A DNA stretch of 64,000 nt from Acidaminobacter sp. (GCA_009881125.1 WXFH01000019.1:1-64000), one strand, 5' to 3'. Positions 21,293-29,642 are shown, counted from the first letter of the stretch. Program-made: numbers and translations. Notes: generated from the letters alone by a model not told the origin.

Positions 21293-21429
21293 GGGGAAAT
21301 GACCCCCCTTTCGGTTAGGTTTGTTATTATCATTCTAGCATAAGCGTTTGCGCTGTGGAGTGGGGAGGGGGGGTCAAAAACCATCGGCAAAAAAATCATT
21401 AAAAAAAGATAAAATTCAACTGAAAACTG

Positions 21430-21458
21430 TTTTCATTTCACTGGATGTGTTGTATAAT
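21430..21458 (+). promoter_or_regulatory. Putative promoter of the selenoprotein gene
   Basis: TTTTCA and TATAAT separated by 17 bases, about 108 bases before the start codon. Confidence 0.5.
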
Positions 21459-21565
21459 GACTTTGGTGATAGACAAATCTAATGCATTCCGTTATGATCA
21501 TAGAAAAGTATTATTGGAAGAACGACATCACGGTCGGCATTCGAACATGAAATGGAGGATTTAGC

Positions 21566-21877
21566 ATGAAAATTCAAACGAACCAGGCGACGATCGACGA
21601 GATCAAAAAAGTCCTGGATTCTCAGCAAGGCGCTCCAAGCAACGTGCGCATTTTCGTCGCAGGCTATGGCTGAGGCGGCCCGTCACTCGGTTTGGCTCTG
21701 GATGAGCTGAAGGATACGGACGTTGTGGACAATAGCAACGCAGTAAGTTTTGTAATGGAATCTGAGCTTTATGAATCATTTGGCGACATTAAAGTCGAGT
21801 TCGTAGGCAACGGCTACCACGTCGCGCCTGCTGAGCAAAATGAGTCTGATTGCGGCAGCTGCAGCGGTTGCCACTAA
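21566..21877 (+). CDS. HesB-like selenoprotein (UGA read as selenocysteine)
   Basis: Read through the in-frame TGA at 21671-21673, this is one 103-residue protein starting at ATG 21566 with GGAGG 10 bases upstream. Selenocysteine is residue 36 in the context FVAGYG-U-GGPSLGLALDE. The adjacent gene encodes a paralogue with cysteine at the same place (NG-C-SGQSLGLALDE), which strongly supports recoding rather than a nonsense mutation. HesB/IscA-type proteins carry Fe-S clusters; Sec replaces the first ligand cysteine, and the C-terminus CGSCSGCH supplies others. A stem-loop lies just after the UGA. The role is not known; redox or Fe-S/selenium handling is likely. The selAB machinery is not in this window. 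Confidence 0.88.
21691..21711 (+). promoter_or_regulatory. Candidate bacterial SECIS element
   Basis: TTTGGCTC pairs with GAGCTGAA (8 bp with G-U pairs) around the loop TGGAT. The loop begins 25 bases after the UGA and has G at its second position, within the usual spacing and loop rules for bacterial SECIS hairpins. Confidence 0.6.
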
Positions 21878-21903
21878 GAATTAAGGCGTAAGATTTAAAG
21901 GTA

Positions 21904-21950
21904 AACTGTCTGAAGGTCTCTTACGAGCCCTTCGGACAGTTTTTTCTTTT
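21904..21950 (+). terminator. Terminator after the selenoprotein gene
   Basis: AACTGTCTGAAGG pairs with CCTTCGGACAGTT (one G-U), followed by TTTTTCTTTT. Confidence 0.88.
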
Positions 21951-22003
21951 AATTATAGTCCAATAATTTGATGAAGGCTAGAAGGTAGAATAGGAGGCGC
22001 CAC

Positions 22004-22348
22004 ATGTTAAGAGTAGAAACCAATCCGGAAACCCTCGCGGAGATTGCCAAAGTCGTTGAGGCGCAGGAAGGACCCCGGAATATCAGGATCTATGCGGAGC
22101 GTAACGGCTGCAGCGGACAGTCTTTGGGCCTGGCGCTGGATGAGGTCAAAGAGACGGATTTTAAACACAAGCTGGGTGAGGTCAACTTTGTCATAGATAA
22201 AGAGCTTTTCCGTGATCTGGGCGATATCAAGATTGAATTTGTCGGTAATGGTTATCTCGTCGAGCCGGTCGTACCCGTCGAAAAGGTGGAAAAGGCCGGT
22301 TCGGGCTGCGGTGGCGGCTGCGGCGGCTGTGGCTGTGGCGGACATTAA
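22004..22348 (+). CDS. HesB-like protein, cysteine paralogue
   Basis: A 114-residue paralogue of the selenoprotein upstream, with Cys in place of Sec (ERNGCSGQSLGLALDEVKETD) and a Cys/Gly-rich C-terminus (GCGGGCGGCGCGGH), consistent with metal or Fe-S cluster binding. ATG 22004 is preceded by TAGGAGGCG. The terminator between the two genes suggests separate expression, perhaps letting the cell use this form when selenium is short; that is inference. Confidence 0.82.
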   Translation: MLRVETNPETLAEIAKVVEAQEGPRNIRIYAERNGCSGQSLGLALDEVKETDFKHKLGEVNFVIDKELFRDLGDIKIEFVGNGYLVEPVVPVEKVEKAGSGCGGGCGGCGCGGH

Positions 22349-22364
22349 AAGATCTCAGAGTGGA

Positions 22365-22435
22365 AGAGGGGGTCAATAGGCACAGCTGCTGATGAAGAAG
22401 GTGTCAGCGGCTGTGCCTGTTGACCTCTTATTCCA
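22365..22435 (+). terminator. Long hairpin after the HesB paralogue
   Basis: GGTCAATAGGCACAGC (22371-22386) pairs with GCTGTGCCTGTTGACC (22410-22425), and an inner CTGCTGA/TCAGCGG extends the stem to about 23 bp. Tail TCTTATTCC is only moderately T-rich. Confidence 0.6.
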
Positions 22436-22454
22436 TTTGCGTTGGAGTGGGGAA

Positions 22455-22512
22455 AGGTGAAACTCGGTGTCTGACACCCAGTTTCATGTTTTTGGGGATG
22501 GGGACCATCGGC
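22455..22512. repeat. GGTGTCTGACACC repeat with adjacent decamer site
   Basis: GAAACTCGGTGTCTGACACC followed by CAGTTTC forms a short palindrome; a GACCATCGGC site follows at 22503-22512, 45 bases before fbp. Confidence 0.6.
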
Positions 22513-22556
22513 AGGGTATTTATAACTGGTAATTGTATTAATTCGGAGGTGTCTTC

Positions 22557-24512
22557 ATGCCCTATGATTTGGAATATCTAAAGCTGCTGTCCAAGCAATA
22601 CCCGTCGGTGGATGCGGTCAGCACGGAAATCGTGAATTTGAGCGCCATTGTGCTGCTGCCCAAGGGGACGGAGCACTTTTTGGCGGACATCCACGGAGAG
22701 CACGAGGCCTTTGATCACGTCATGCGCAACGCGTCGGGGGTGGTCAAGCGGAAGATAGATGATGTTTTTGGGCAGACTCTGTCCGAAGCGGAGAAGAAAT
22801 CCCTGGCGACGCTGGTGTACTACCCCCGGGAGAAGCTTGAGCTGGAGCGGGGCGCGCGGCCGCCTGAGGCGATGGCAGCCTGGCACGAAGCCATGATGCT
22901 GCAGCTGGTGCGGCTCTGCCGGCAGGCGGCGTATAAATACACGCGGTCCAAGGTGAGAAAGGCGATTCCGGCGGAGTTTCAATACATCATTGAGGAACTC
23001 CTCCACGAAAATGAGCACGATACCATGAAGCATGGCTATTACCATGGGATTCTGGACAGCCTGACGGCGATTGGGCGGGCGGAGGATTTCATTGTGGCGA
23101 TCGCGGAGCTGATCCGGAAGCTGGTGGTGGATCACCTTCATATTATAGGTGACATCTATGACCGGGGCAAAGGGGCGCATCTGATCATGGATACCCTGAG
23201 GCGCCATCACTCGGTGGACATCCAGTGGGGAAACCACGACGTGCTGTGGATTGGGGCGGCCTGCGGGTCGGACGTCTGCATGGCGGACGCGATCCGGGTG
23301 TCGCTGCGCTACGCGAACCTGGAAACGCTGCAGGAGGGTTACGGCCTCAACCTGTCGCCCCTGGTGAGGCTGGCGCTGGACAAGTACGCCGGCGGCTACG
23401 CGCCAACCTTTCAGGTTCGAAGCAAGGAGGAGAGCCTTGGGGAGACGGACCTGGCGCTGCTGTCCAGGATGCAGAAGGCTGTTGCCGTGATCCAAATGAA
23501 GCTGGAGGGACAGCTGGCGCTGCGGCGTCCTGAGCTGGGGCTGGACCACAGGCGGCTACTTGAGAAAATTGATTTGGCGGCGGGGACAGTCGAGATCGAC
23601 GGTATGGTCTACCCGCTCCTGGATATGGATTTTCCGACTTTGGATCCCCTGAAGCCCTACGAGCTTTCTGCTGAAGAACTGGATGTGGTGGAGAAGCTAA
23701 GGCTGTCCTTCAAACATGCTACGGATCTGCAGAAGCACATCCGGTTTCTGGTGGACAAGGGCGGCATGTACAAGGTGTTCAACGGGAATCTTCTCTATCA
23801 TGGCGGGATTCCGCTGACCTCGACCGGAGAGTTTGAGACCTTCGAGCTCTGTGGGCAGTCCTTGAAGGGCAAAGCCCTGCTGGATGGCTTCGATGACTGC
23901 GTCCGCCGGGCCTACTACGCCCAGGATCCGGACGAGAAGTCCCAGGCCCTGGACGTGGTCTGGTATTTGTGGTGTGGTGAAAAATCACCGCTGTTTGGAA
24001 AAAGCAAGATGGCAACTTTTGAGCGCTATTTTATTGAAGCCAAGGAGACCCACAAGGAAGTGAAGAATCACTATTATGCTTTCCGTGAGGCGGAGGACGT
24101 CTGCGTCCGCATTCTGAGTGAATTCGGGCTGAACGCGGAGACCAGCCACATCATCAACGGTCACGTTCCTGTGAAGGTGGTCAAGGGGGAGATGCCCATC
24201 AAGGCCGGCGGCAAGCTGATCACCATTGATGGGGGACTTTCCAAGGCCTACCAGAAGGTTACTGGGATCGCCGGCTACACGCTGATCTTCAATTCCCAGG
24301 GGATGCACCTCGTGTCCCATGAGCCCTTTGAGTCCAAGGACCGGGCGATCCGGGAGGATCTGGACATTTTGCCGACCAGTGTGTTCATTGAGAAGAATCA
24401 GGCGCGGATGCTGGTGGGGGACACGGACAATGGGACTGTGCTCAAAAAGGATATTGAGGCGCTGAAGGCGCTGCTGCAGGCTTACCGGGATGGGTTGATC
24501 CGGGAGCGGTAG
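22557..24512 (+). CDS. fbp: Fructose-1,6-bisphosphatase class 3
   Basis: Gluconeogenic enzyme that hydrolyses fructose 1,6-bisphosphate to fructose 6-phosphate. Length of 651 residues is normal for the Firmicutes-type class 3 enzyme (YydE/FBPase III), a metallophosphatase unrelated to class 1. The metal-site motifs are ADIHGEHEAFDHV (about 42-54), GDIYDRGKGAHLIMD (about 198-212) and QWGNHDVLWIGAA (about 222-234), with IINGHVPVK near 545. ATG 22557 follows CGGAGGTG. Transcribed alone, ending at the inverted-decamer hairpin at 24548. Confidence 0.95.
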   Translation: MPYDLEYLKLLSKQYPSVDAVSTEIVNLSAIVLLPKGTEHFLADIHGEHEAFDHVMRNASGVVKRKIDDVFGQTLSEAEKKSLATLVYYPREKLELERGARPPEAMAAWHEAMMLQLVRLCRQAAYKYTRSKVRKAIPAEFQYIIEELLHENEHDTMKHGYYHGILDSLTAIGRAEDFIVAIAELIRKLVVDHLHIIGDIYDRGKGAHLIMDTLRRHHSVDIQWGNHDVLWIGAACGSDVCMADAIRVSLRYANLETLQEGYGLNLSPLVRLALDKYAGGYAPTFQVRSKEESLGETDLALLSRMQKAVAVIQMKLEGQLALRRPELGLDHRRLLEKIDLAAGTVEIDGMVYPLLDMDFPTLDPLKPYELSAEELDVVEKLRLSFKHATDLQKHIRFLVDKGGMYKVFNGNLLYHGGIPLTSTGEFETFELCGQSLKGKALLDGFDDCVRRAYYAQDPDEKSQALDVVWYLWCGEKSPLFGKSKMATFERYFIEAKETHKEVKNHYYAFREAEDVCVRILSEFGLNAETSHIINGHVPVKVVKGEMPIKAGGKLITIDGGLSKAYQKVTGIAGYTLIFNSQGMHLVSHEPFESKDRAIREDLDILPTSVFIEKNQARMLVGDTDNGTVLKKDIEALKALLQAYRDGLIRER

Positions 24513-24547
24513 GCGCTGGTCGCGGTAGGTGTCGCTGTAAAAAATAT

Positions 24548-24612
24548 GGCCGATGGTTATTTGAATGTCAGATTTGACTTCAAACGACCATCGGCCAAAG
24601 CTTTTTTTGAAA
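24548..24612 (+). terminator. fbp terminator made of an inverted decamer pair
   Basis: GGCCGATGGTTATTTGAA pairs with TTCAAACGACCATCGGCC (two imperfect pairs) around 13 bases, followed by AAAGCTTTTTTTG. The arms are copies of the GCCGATGGTC word. Confidence 0.8.
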
Positions 24613-24624
24613 GATTGTTGATAA

Positions 24625-24740
24625 GAGTGCCTGGACCGAATTGTGTCTGAATTGTAGTGAGTGTCTGTCCCCGAAGTTGAGTGAGTGCCAGTCACCAACT
24701 TCAATTGGGTGCCAGAGCTGTTCTTTTTTTGCCGATGGTC
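24625..24740. repeat. GTGTCAG/CACC-family repeat, and lone decamer
   Basis: Contains GTGAGTGTCTGTCCCC, GAGTGAGTGCCAGTCACC and GGGTGCCAGAGC. A GCCGATGGTC is at 24731-24740 just after a T run. Confidence 0.6.
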
Positions 24741-24792
24741 GTTAATCTCAATCCCCTAACACATGGAACTGGGTTTTTCCGCCAGGCGGCAT

Positions 24793-24808
24793 TGCATACA
24801 AATATGCA
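24793..24808. promoter_or_regulatory. Perfect dyad upstream of the acc promoter
   Basis: TGCATA-CAAA-TATGCA, immediately before the -35 element. Possible regulator site; the regulator is unknown. Confidence 0.35.
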
Positions 24809-24837
24809 TTGTAATCGGGGGTAGTTCATGCTATATT
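24809..24837 (+). promoter_or_regulatory. Putative accBCDA promoter
   Basis: TTGTAA and TATATT separated by 17 bases, 38 bases before the accB start. Confidence 0.5.
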
Positions 24838-24842
24838 GGTTG

Positions 24843-24859
24843 ATAACAACATCTGTTAT
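24843..24859. promoter_or_regulatory. Candidate operator at the acc transcription start
   Basis: ATAACA-ACATC-TGTTAT, a perfect 6-bp dyad covering the likely start region. Fatty-acid genes are often controlled by FapR or FabT, but this does not clearly match the consensus of either. Confidence 0.4.
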
Positions 24860-24875
24860 TAGTAGGAGGTACTAA

Positions 24876-25385
24876 ATGGAAATTCGTGAGATTGAAATAT
24901 TGCTTCAAGCCTTTAACGCGACTGATTTGACCAGAATGGCCTATTCCAAAGATGGCATCAGCCTTGTGCTCGAACGGCAGTCTGAGCAGCTGGTTGCTGT
25001 CGAGAGACCTATTAACCTCCACCCGCAGTTGACGCCACAGGCTGCAGCTGTCAATGAAAGCCTGCCAGTAGCCGCAGTCACACCGGCTGCTGCTTTCACA
25101 GCCCCTGCGCCAGCGCCTGCCGCTGCACCTGCCTCATCACCAGCAGACCTGATCAAGGCGCCGCTGGTGGGTGTCTTCTATGCCGCGCCGGCACCGGACG
25201 CAGCACCGTTTGTCACAATTGGACAAGTCGTGAAAAAGGGCCAAACCCTGTGCATCGTCGAAGCCATGAAAGTCATGAACGAAATCCAGGCGGAGTGGGA
25301 TGGCGTGGTAGAGCAGATCTTGGCCAAGCCGGAGGACATTGTCGAGTACGGCCAGCCGCTCTTCAGCATCAGGAGGAACGGATGA
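24876..25385 (+). CDS. accB: Biotin carboxyl carrier protein of acetyl-CoA carboxylase
   Basis: Carries the biotin that shuttles the carboxyl group from AccC to the AccDA transferase in the first step of fatty acid synthesis. Length of 169 residues. Residues 1-35 are the conserved N-terminal helix (MEIREIEILL), about 60-92 are an Ala-Pro linker, and about 93-169 are the biotinyl domain with the modified Lys132 in EAMKVMNEI. ATG 24876 follows TAGGAGGT. The stop overlaps the accC start (ATGA), and all four acc genes read in one operon. Confidence 0.96.
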   Translation: MEIREIEILLQAFNATDLTRMAYSKDGISLVLERQSEQLVAVERPINLHPQLTPQAAAVNESLPVAAVTPAAAFTAPAPAPAAAPASSPADLIKAPLVGVFYAAPAPDAAPFVTIGQVVKKGQTLCIVEAMKVMNEIQAEWDGVVEQILAKPEDIVEYGQPLFSIRRNG

Positions 25386-26761
25386 TCAAGAAAATCTTAA
25401 TCGCGAATCGCGGTGAAATCGCGGTGCGGGTCATTCGAGCCTGCCGGGAGCTGGGGATTCAGTCGGTAGCGGCGTATTCTGAGGCGGATCGCGAGTCCCT
25501 CCCGGTCCTGCTGGCAGATGAGGACTTCTGCATAGGTCCCGCCAGTGCGAGGCTCAGCTACTTAAACATCAATGCCTTGATCCAGGCCGCCAAGGCCACT
25601 GGTGCTGACGCCATTCACCCGGGCTACGGCTTCCTCTCAGAAAACGCTGATTTTGCCGATGGCTGCCGCGCCGCCGGCCTCATCTTCATAGGCCCCGAAG
25701 CGCAGCACATCCGGATGATGGGTGACAAGGCAAAAGCCAGAGAAGTCATGCAAAAGGCCGGCGTCCCTGTCGTACCAGGCACCGAAGGCGCGGTGGACGA
25801 TCTTGAAACCTTACGTGCCGAAGCAGAGAGAATTGGCTACCCCCTGATGGTTAAAGCGGCCAGCGGCGGCGGTGGCAGGGGCATGCGGGTGGTCGATTCA
25901 CCGGAAATGCTTGAAAACGCCTGGCAGACCGCCAGATCCGAAGCCAAAGCGGCTTTTGGAGATGACAGGGTTTATCTCGAGCGAAGAATTGTGAAGCCTC
26001 GCCATGTGGAGGTCCAGATCATGGCGGACACCCACGGCAATGTACTCACGCTGGGTGAGCGGGACTGCAGCCTCCAAAGGCGCAATCAGAAAGTCATTGA
26101 GGAATCTCCGTGTCCGGCACTGACCGAAGCGCAGCGCCAAGGACTCTACAAAGCTGCTGCGGACGCCGCGAGGGCCGTCCAGTACATAGGTGCCGGCACT
26201 ATTGAATTTTTGCTGGATAGTACGGGTGAATTCTACTTCATGGAGATGAACACCCGGATCCAAGTGGAGCACCCGGTGACGGAAATGGTCACCGGTATAG
26301 ATCTGATTCAGACCCAGATCCGAGTGGCCGGGGGAGAGATGTTGAGCCTGAGACAAGAAGATGTACGCATTCAAGGGCACGCTGTGGAGTGCCGCATCAA
26401 CGCAGAGGATCCGGCTATGCAGTTCCGCCCTGCGGCGGGAACCGTGGAAGCCCTGCATCTGGCGGGCGGCTTTGGAGTGCGCAACGACTTCTTCATCTAC
26501 CAGGATTACAAAGTGCCCCACTGCTATGATTCCATGCTGGGCAAGATCATTGTCTGGGGTGAAACTCGGGCAGAGGCGCTGAACCGCATGAAGCGGGTTT
26601 TAGATGAAACCATCATTTCTGGACTTAAGACCAATTTGGAATTTCAAAAAAGTCTCATTGAGCTGGAGGACTTCCAGTCAGGAGATTTTCATACCGGCAC
26701 TCTGGAGGCCAGTTTGGATGACCTCATCCTCACCATGAACCAGAAATTGAAAGGAGCTTAA
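25382..26761 (+). CDS. accC: Biotin carboxylase subunit of acetyl-CoA carboxylase
   Basis: ATP-dependent carboxylation of biotin on AccB. The 459 residues start at ATG 25382 with AGGAGG 6 bases ahead; an upstream in-frame extension lies within accB and is not real. Motifs: N-terminal KKILIANRGEIAVRVIRA, HPGYGFLSEN, the ATP-grasp glycine loop KAASGGGGRGMRVV, and catalytic EMNTRIQVEHPVTE. Coupled by a 4-base overlap to accB and 2 bases before accD. One GCCGATGG octamer at 25655. Confidence 0.97.
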   Translation: MIKKILIANRGEIAVRVIRACRELGIQSVAAYSEADRESLPVLLADEDFCIGPASARLSYLNINALIQAAKATGADAIHPGYGFLSENADFADGCRAAGLIFIGPEAQHIRMMGDKAKAREVMQKAGVPVVPGTEGAVDDLETLRAEAERIGYPLMVKAASGGGGRGMRVVDSPEMLENAWQTARSEAKAAFGDDRVYLERRIVKPRHVEVQIMADTHGNVLTLGERDCSLQRRNQKVIEESPCPALTEAQRQGLYKAAADAARAVQYIGAGTIEFLLDSTGEFYFMEMNTRIQVEHPVTEMVTGIDLIQTQIRVAGGEMLSLRQEDVRIQGHAVECRINAEDPAMQFRPAAGTVEALHLAGGFGVRNDFFIYQDYKVPHCYDSMLGKIIVWGETRAEALNRMKRVLDETIISGLKTNLEFQKSLIELEDFQSGDFHTGTLEASLDDLILTMNQKLKGA

Positions 26762-26763
26762 CT

Positions 26764-27810
26764 ATGAAGCTCGATTTTCTCAAAAGAAAGAAGTGGGTCA
26801 GACTGGAGCTGTCCAATCAGGACGTCAAAGAGGCTGCAGCGTTAAGAGAAGCGGCGGGTCTGAAGCAGAGTCTGTCGACGCCGGCGGTTAAGCCTGAAGT
26901 CAACTCCGGTGAAGTAAAAACAGCTCAAAACGTGACGGCTGCACCTAAGGCTCCAGGCCCCGATGAAGCCGCATGCCCGGGCTGCGGCGCGATCCACTCA
27001 AAACAGCGCTGGGAGCGCAGTTTCAAGGTCTGCGACCAGTGCGGCAAGCACGGCAGAATCAACAGTAAAGAACGCGTCGCTCATCTTGTGGATCAAGGCA
27101 CCTTCAGTCCCATAGCCAAAGAGGTCACCTCGATAGATCCCCTTGCTTTTCCCGGTTACAAGGAAAAGCTGGATAAAGCCATGATACAGTCGGAAGCTGG
27201 GGATGCCGTCCTGACGGTCACTGGTCGTATCAATGGTATTCCGGCGGCGCTCTTCATCATGGAGCCCGACTTCATGATGGGCAGCCTTGGCAGTGCTGCT
27301 GGGGAGCGGATTACGCGCCTCATTGAGACCGCCATAGAGAACCGTCTGCCTGTCATAGGCTTTTGTGCCTCCGGCGGTGCCCGCATGCAGGAGGGGATTC
27401 TTTCCCTGATGCAGATGGCTAAGACGTCGGCGGCGCTTGGACGACTATCGGCAGAGGGTCTTCCTTATATTGCGGTCCTCACGGACCCGACCACCGGCGG
27501 GGTGACGGCCAGCTACGCCATGCTGGGGGACGTGATCCTGGCAGAGCCGGGCGCGCTCATTGGCTTCGCGGGCCAGCGCGTGATCGAGCAAACCATCCGC
27601 CAAAGCTTGCCCGATGGTTTCCAAAGAGCAGAATTCCTTGTGGAAAAGGGCTTCGTCGACCGAATCGTCCACCGAGCGGAGATGAAGGCGGTCCTCGCGA
27701 AGCTCCTGAGGCTGCACGGATTCGCGCCGGCGTTGGCAGAAGCAACAGCCACAGCCACAGCCAAATCCACAGCCGTAAACCTTCAGGGAGGTGAAGCCCA
27801 TGTCTCATAA
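26764..27810 (+). CDS. accD: Acetyl-CoA carboxylase carboxyltransferase beta subunit
   Basis: Transfers the carboxyl group from biotin to acetyl-CoA together with AccA. The 348 residues begin with a variable 70-residue region rich in Lys, Val and Ala, followed by a zinc ribbon (Cys71, Cys74, Cys90, Cys93). The crotonase-fold carboxyltransferase domain follows, with GFCASGGARMQEG and TDPTTGGVTASYA. The C-terminal tail is Ala/Thr-rich and overlaps the accA start by 11 bases. The N-terminal region is longer than usual, where the zinc ribbon normally begins near residue 25-30. Confidence 0.95.
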   Translation: MKLDFLKRKKWVRLELSNQDVKEAAALREAAGLKQSLSTPAVKPEVNSGEVKTAQNVTAAPKAPGPDEAACPGCGAIHSKQRWERSFKVCDQCGKHGRINSKERVAHLVDQGTFSPIAKEVTSIDPLAFPGYKEKLDKAMIQSEAGDAVLTVTGRINGIPAALFIMEPDFMMGSLGSAAGERITRLIETAIENRLPVIGFCASGGARMQEGILSLMQMAKTSAALGRLSAEGLPYIAVLTDPTTGGVTASYAMLGDVILAEPGALIGFAGQRVIEQTIRQSLPDGFQRAEFLVEKGFVDRIVHRAEMKAVLAKLLRLHGFAPALAEATATATAKSTAVNLQGGEAHVS

Positions 27811-28753
27811 GCTGGATTTCGAAAAGCCCATCTTTGAGCTGGAGGAGAAGATCCAGGGGCTGCGTCAATTTGCTGAGGATAACGACCTGGATCTCAGTGC
27901 GGAAGTCCGCAAGCTCGAAGACAAGGTGTCTGAGCTCAGGCGCGAGACCTTCAGCGGCCTGTCTGCCTGGGACTGTGTCCGCCTCGCCCGCCATCCGGGA
28001 AGGCCGACCACCCTGGACTTCATTGATGGCATCTTCGACGACTTTATTGAGCTCAAAGGCGACCGGGCTTACAGCGATGATCCCGCTATGATTGGCGGCC
28101 TGGCCATGCTGGAGGGTGTGCCGGTCACGGTGCTGGGCCATCAGAAGGGTCGGGACACCCTGGAGAACATCCGCCGGAATTTCGGGATGCCGCATCCGGA
28201 GGGTTACCGCAAAGCCCTTCGACTCATGCAGCAGGCAGAGAAGTTTGGGCGGCCTGTGGTCACCTTCATAGACACCGCCGGCGCCTACTGCGGCCTGGGT
28301 GCCGAGGAACGGGGCCAGGGCCATGCCATTGCCAGCAACCTGATTGCCATGGCAGGGCTCAAAGTCCCGGTCATCTCCGTGGTCATTGGTGAAGGCGGCA
28401 GCGGCGGTGCCCTTGGCATAGGCGTAGCCGACCGTGTCGCTATGCTGTCCAGCGCGGTTTACTCCGTGATCTCGCCGGAAGGCCTTTCCAGCATTTTGTG
28501 GAAGGACACGACCAAGGCAAGCGAGGCTGCAGCCGTTATGAAAATGACCGCCAGGGACATTGAGGCCCTGGGCGTTATTGACGCCATTATAGAAGAGCCC
28601 CTCGGCGGAGCCCACCGCCATCAGGCTCAGACCGTTGAGGCGGCTGGGAAGTGGATTAAGCAAACCTTAGGTGAGTTGAGAGCGATGCCGCTGGAGACCC
28701 TCCTCGAAGCAAGGTATGACAAGTACCGGGGGATGGGGCAGTACGAGGGCTAG
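27800..28753 (+). CDS. accA: Acetyl-CoA carboxylase carboxyltransferase alpha subunit
   Basis: Second half of the carboxyltransferase; makes malonyl-CoA. The 317 residues start at ATG 27800, 6 bases after CAGGGAGGTG; an in-frame GTG at 27791 lies inside that site. Motifs: N-terminal FEKPIFELEEKI, ARHPGRPTTLDFI, GHQKGRD, FIDTAGAYCGLGAEERGQGHAIA and IGEGGSGGALGIGVAD. Last gene of the acc operon; a strong terminator follows at 28818. Confidence 0.97.
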   Translation: MSHKLDFEKPIFELEEKIQGLRQFAEDNDLDLSAEVRKLEDKVSELRRETFSGLSAWDCVRLARHPGRPTTLDFIDGIFDDFIELKGDRAYSDDPAMIGGLAMLEGVPVTVLGHQKGRDTLENIRRNFGMPHPEGYRKALRLMQQAEKFGRPVVTFIDTAGAYCGLGAEERGQGHAIASNLIAMAGLKVPVISVVIGEGGSGGALGIGVADRVAMLSSAVYSVISPEGLSSILWKDTTKASEAAAVMKMTARDIEALGVIDAIIEEPLGGAHRHQAQTVEAAGKWIKQTLGELRAMPLETLLEARYDKYRGMGQYEG

Positions 28754-28776
28754 TAGAATAGGGCGTTTAAAGAATT

Positions 28777-28862
28777 TGTGTAAATTTACACTAAGGTCTG
28801 GCACAGAGATGAAGTTGGGGTCAGGTACAGAGATAAACTCTGTACCTGACCCTATATTTTAT
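28777..28862 (+). terminator. acc operon terminator within a repeat
   Basis: GGGTCAGGTACAGAG (28818-28832) pairs perfectly with CTCTGTACCTGACCC (28838-28852), loop ATAAA, tail TATATTTTATTTTTTG. The preceding TAAATTTACACTAAGGTCTGGCAC matches the start of other repeat copies at 33466 and 55795. Confidence 0.88.
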
Positions 28863-28958
28863 TTTTTGTTTCAAAACATTTCGATAATCTGTAACATTCA
28901 CGCTGCTGTCATCGTTTTATTTATATGAAAGGAGAAGTTGGGAATGGAGGTGGACAAT

Positions 28959-28983
28959 CTAGTGCCACGTAAACACTAAAACC
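28959..28983. repeat. Remnant end of a 165-bp inverted-repeat element
   Basis: CTAGTGCCACGTAAACACTA closely matches the left end of the full element at 56683 (CTAGTACCCTGTAAACACTA). No matching right end was found nearby. Confidence 0.45.
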
Positions 28984-29057
28984 AGACATCCTACTGGCTA
29001 ACATTCCGAAACACCGCTCTCGCTTATGATATTTAAAATTACAAGGAGGGATTTAAA

Positions 29058-29504
29058 GTGAAGTTATCATCTCGGATTTTTGGAATTGTGCTTGTGATTG
29101 TGATACTCGGTTCGATGAGTGTTTTTGCGGCTACAGAATATTGGGGAAATTTTTCCGATTATTCAGCTGGTTTGTATTCTGCGAGCCCAAATGCACAATT
29201 TAAATCGCCTTCACGGTCAATTCAAATAAATGCTGCAGGTGAAACTTTTGGTTCATCTGCATATGCAGAAAGTTTAGAGGATGAACCTGATCTGGTGTTA
29301 GCGGAAGGCGTTGGCGGGATGGTTGGCTATGTTAAGAGCAGCGATCTAAATTCAGGCGCGGCCAAATCGCCAGAAGAAGCAGCCAAATCAACAATTGATA
29401 AAAACACTAGGTTTATACCTCTGTATGAATCGGATGGTAAAACGGTTATAGGTAGATTCAAAATCGCGCCTGATACAGAACGCATTATAACAATTGTGGA
29501 TTAG
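29058..29504 (+). CDS. Small secreted protein, unknown function
   Basis: A 148-residue protein starting at GTG 29058, with AAGGAGGG 8 bases upstream. Residues 1-25 are a clear signal peptide (hydrophobic core IFGIVLVIVILGSMSVFAA). The mature part has a conserved-looking stretch, GGMVGYVKSSDLNSG, then SPEEAAKST and RFIPLYESDGKTVIGRFKI. I recognise no enzyme. A similar layout is common in small exported proteins of Clostridia and Bacilli. Composition is more AT-rich than the acc genes. Confidence 0.72.
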   Translation: MKLSSRIFGIVLVIVILGSMSVFAATEYWGNFSDYSAGLYSASPNAQFKSPSRSIQINAAGETFGSSAYAESLEDEPDLVLAEGVGGMVGYVKSSDLNSGAAKSPEEAAKSTIDKNTRFIPLYESDGKTVIGRFKIAPDTERIITIVD

Positions 29505-29584
29505 GATTCAGAACAATTGTTTTGAAGTTAATTGCTATGACATCATGTTTCAGGTAAACCGTTAGAATGAGGGCGAATTGCTGT

Positions 29585-29642
29585 AGAAACGACCATCGGC
29601 ATATAATCGAGGTATGAAAATGGTGTGCCGATGGTCATCTTT
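29585..29642 (+). repeat. Inverted pair of the decamer
   Basis: GACCATCGGC (29591-29600) and GCCGATGGTC (29627-29636), 26 bases apart, with AAACGACCATCGGCAT facing GTGCCGATGGTCATCTTT. It can form a hairpin and lies after the secreted-protein gene. Confidence 0.75.

Noticed and set aside
21671..21673. Nonsense mutation in the first HesB-like gene
   Set aside because: The Cys in the adjacent paralogue at the same place, intact reading on both sides and a SECIS-like hairpin make selenocysteine the better explanation.
22578..23549. A 323-codon frame opposite fbp
   Set aside because: Shadow of a conserved gene and Arg/His/Gln-rich, as expected for antisense reading.
27557..28663. A 368-codon frame opposite accA/accD
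   Set aside because: Shadow of two conserved genes; no motifs or ribosome site.
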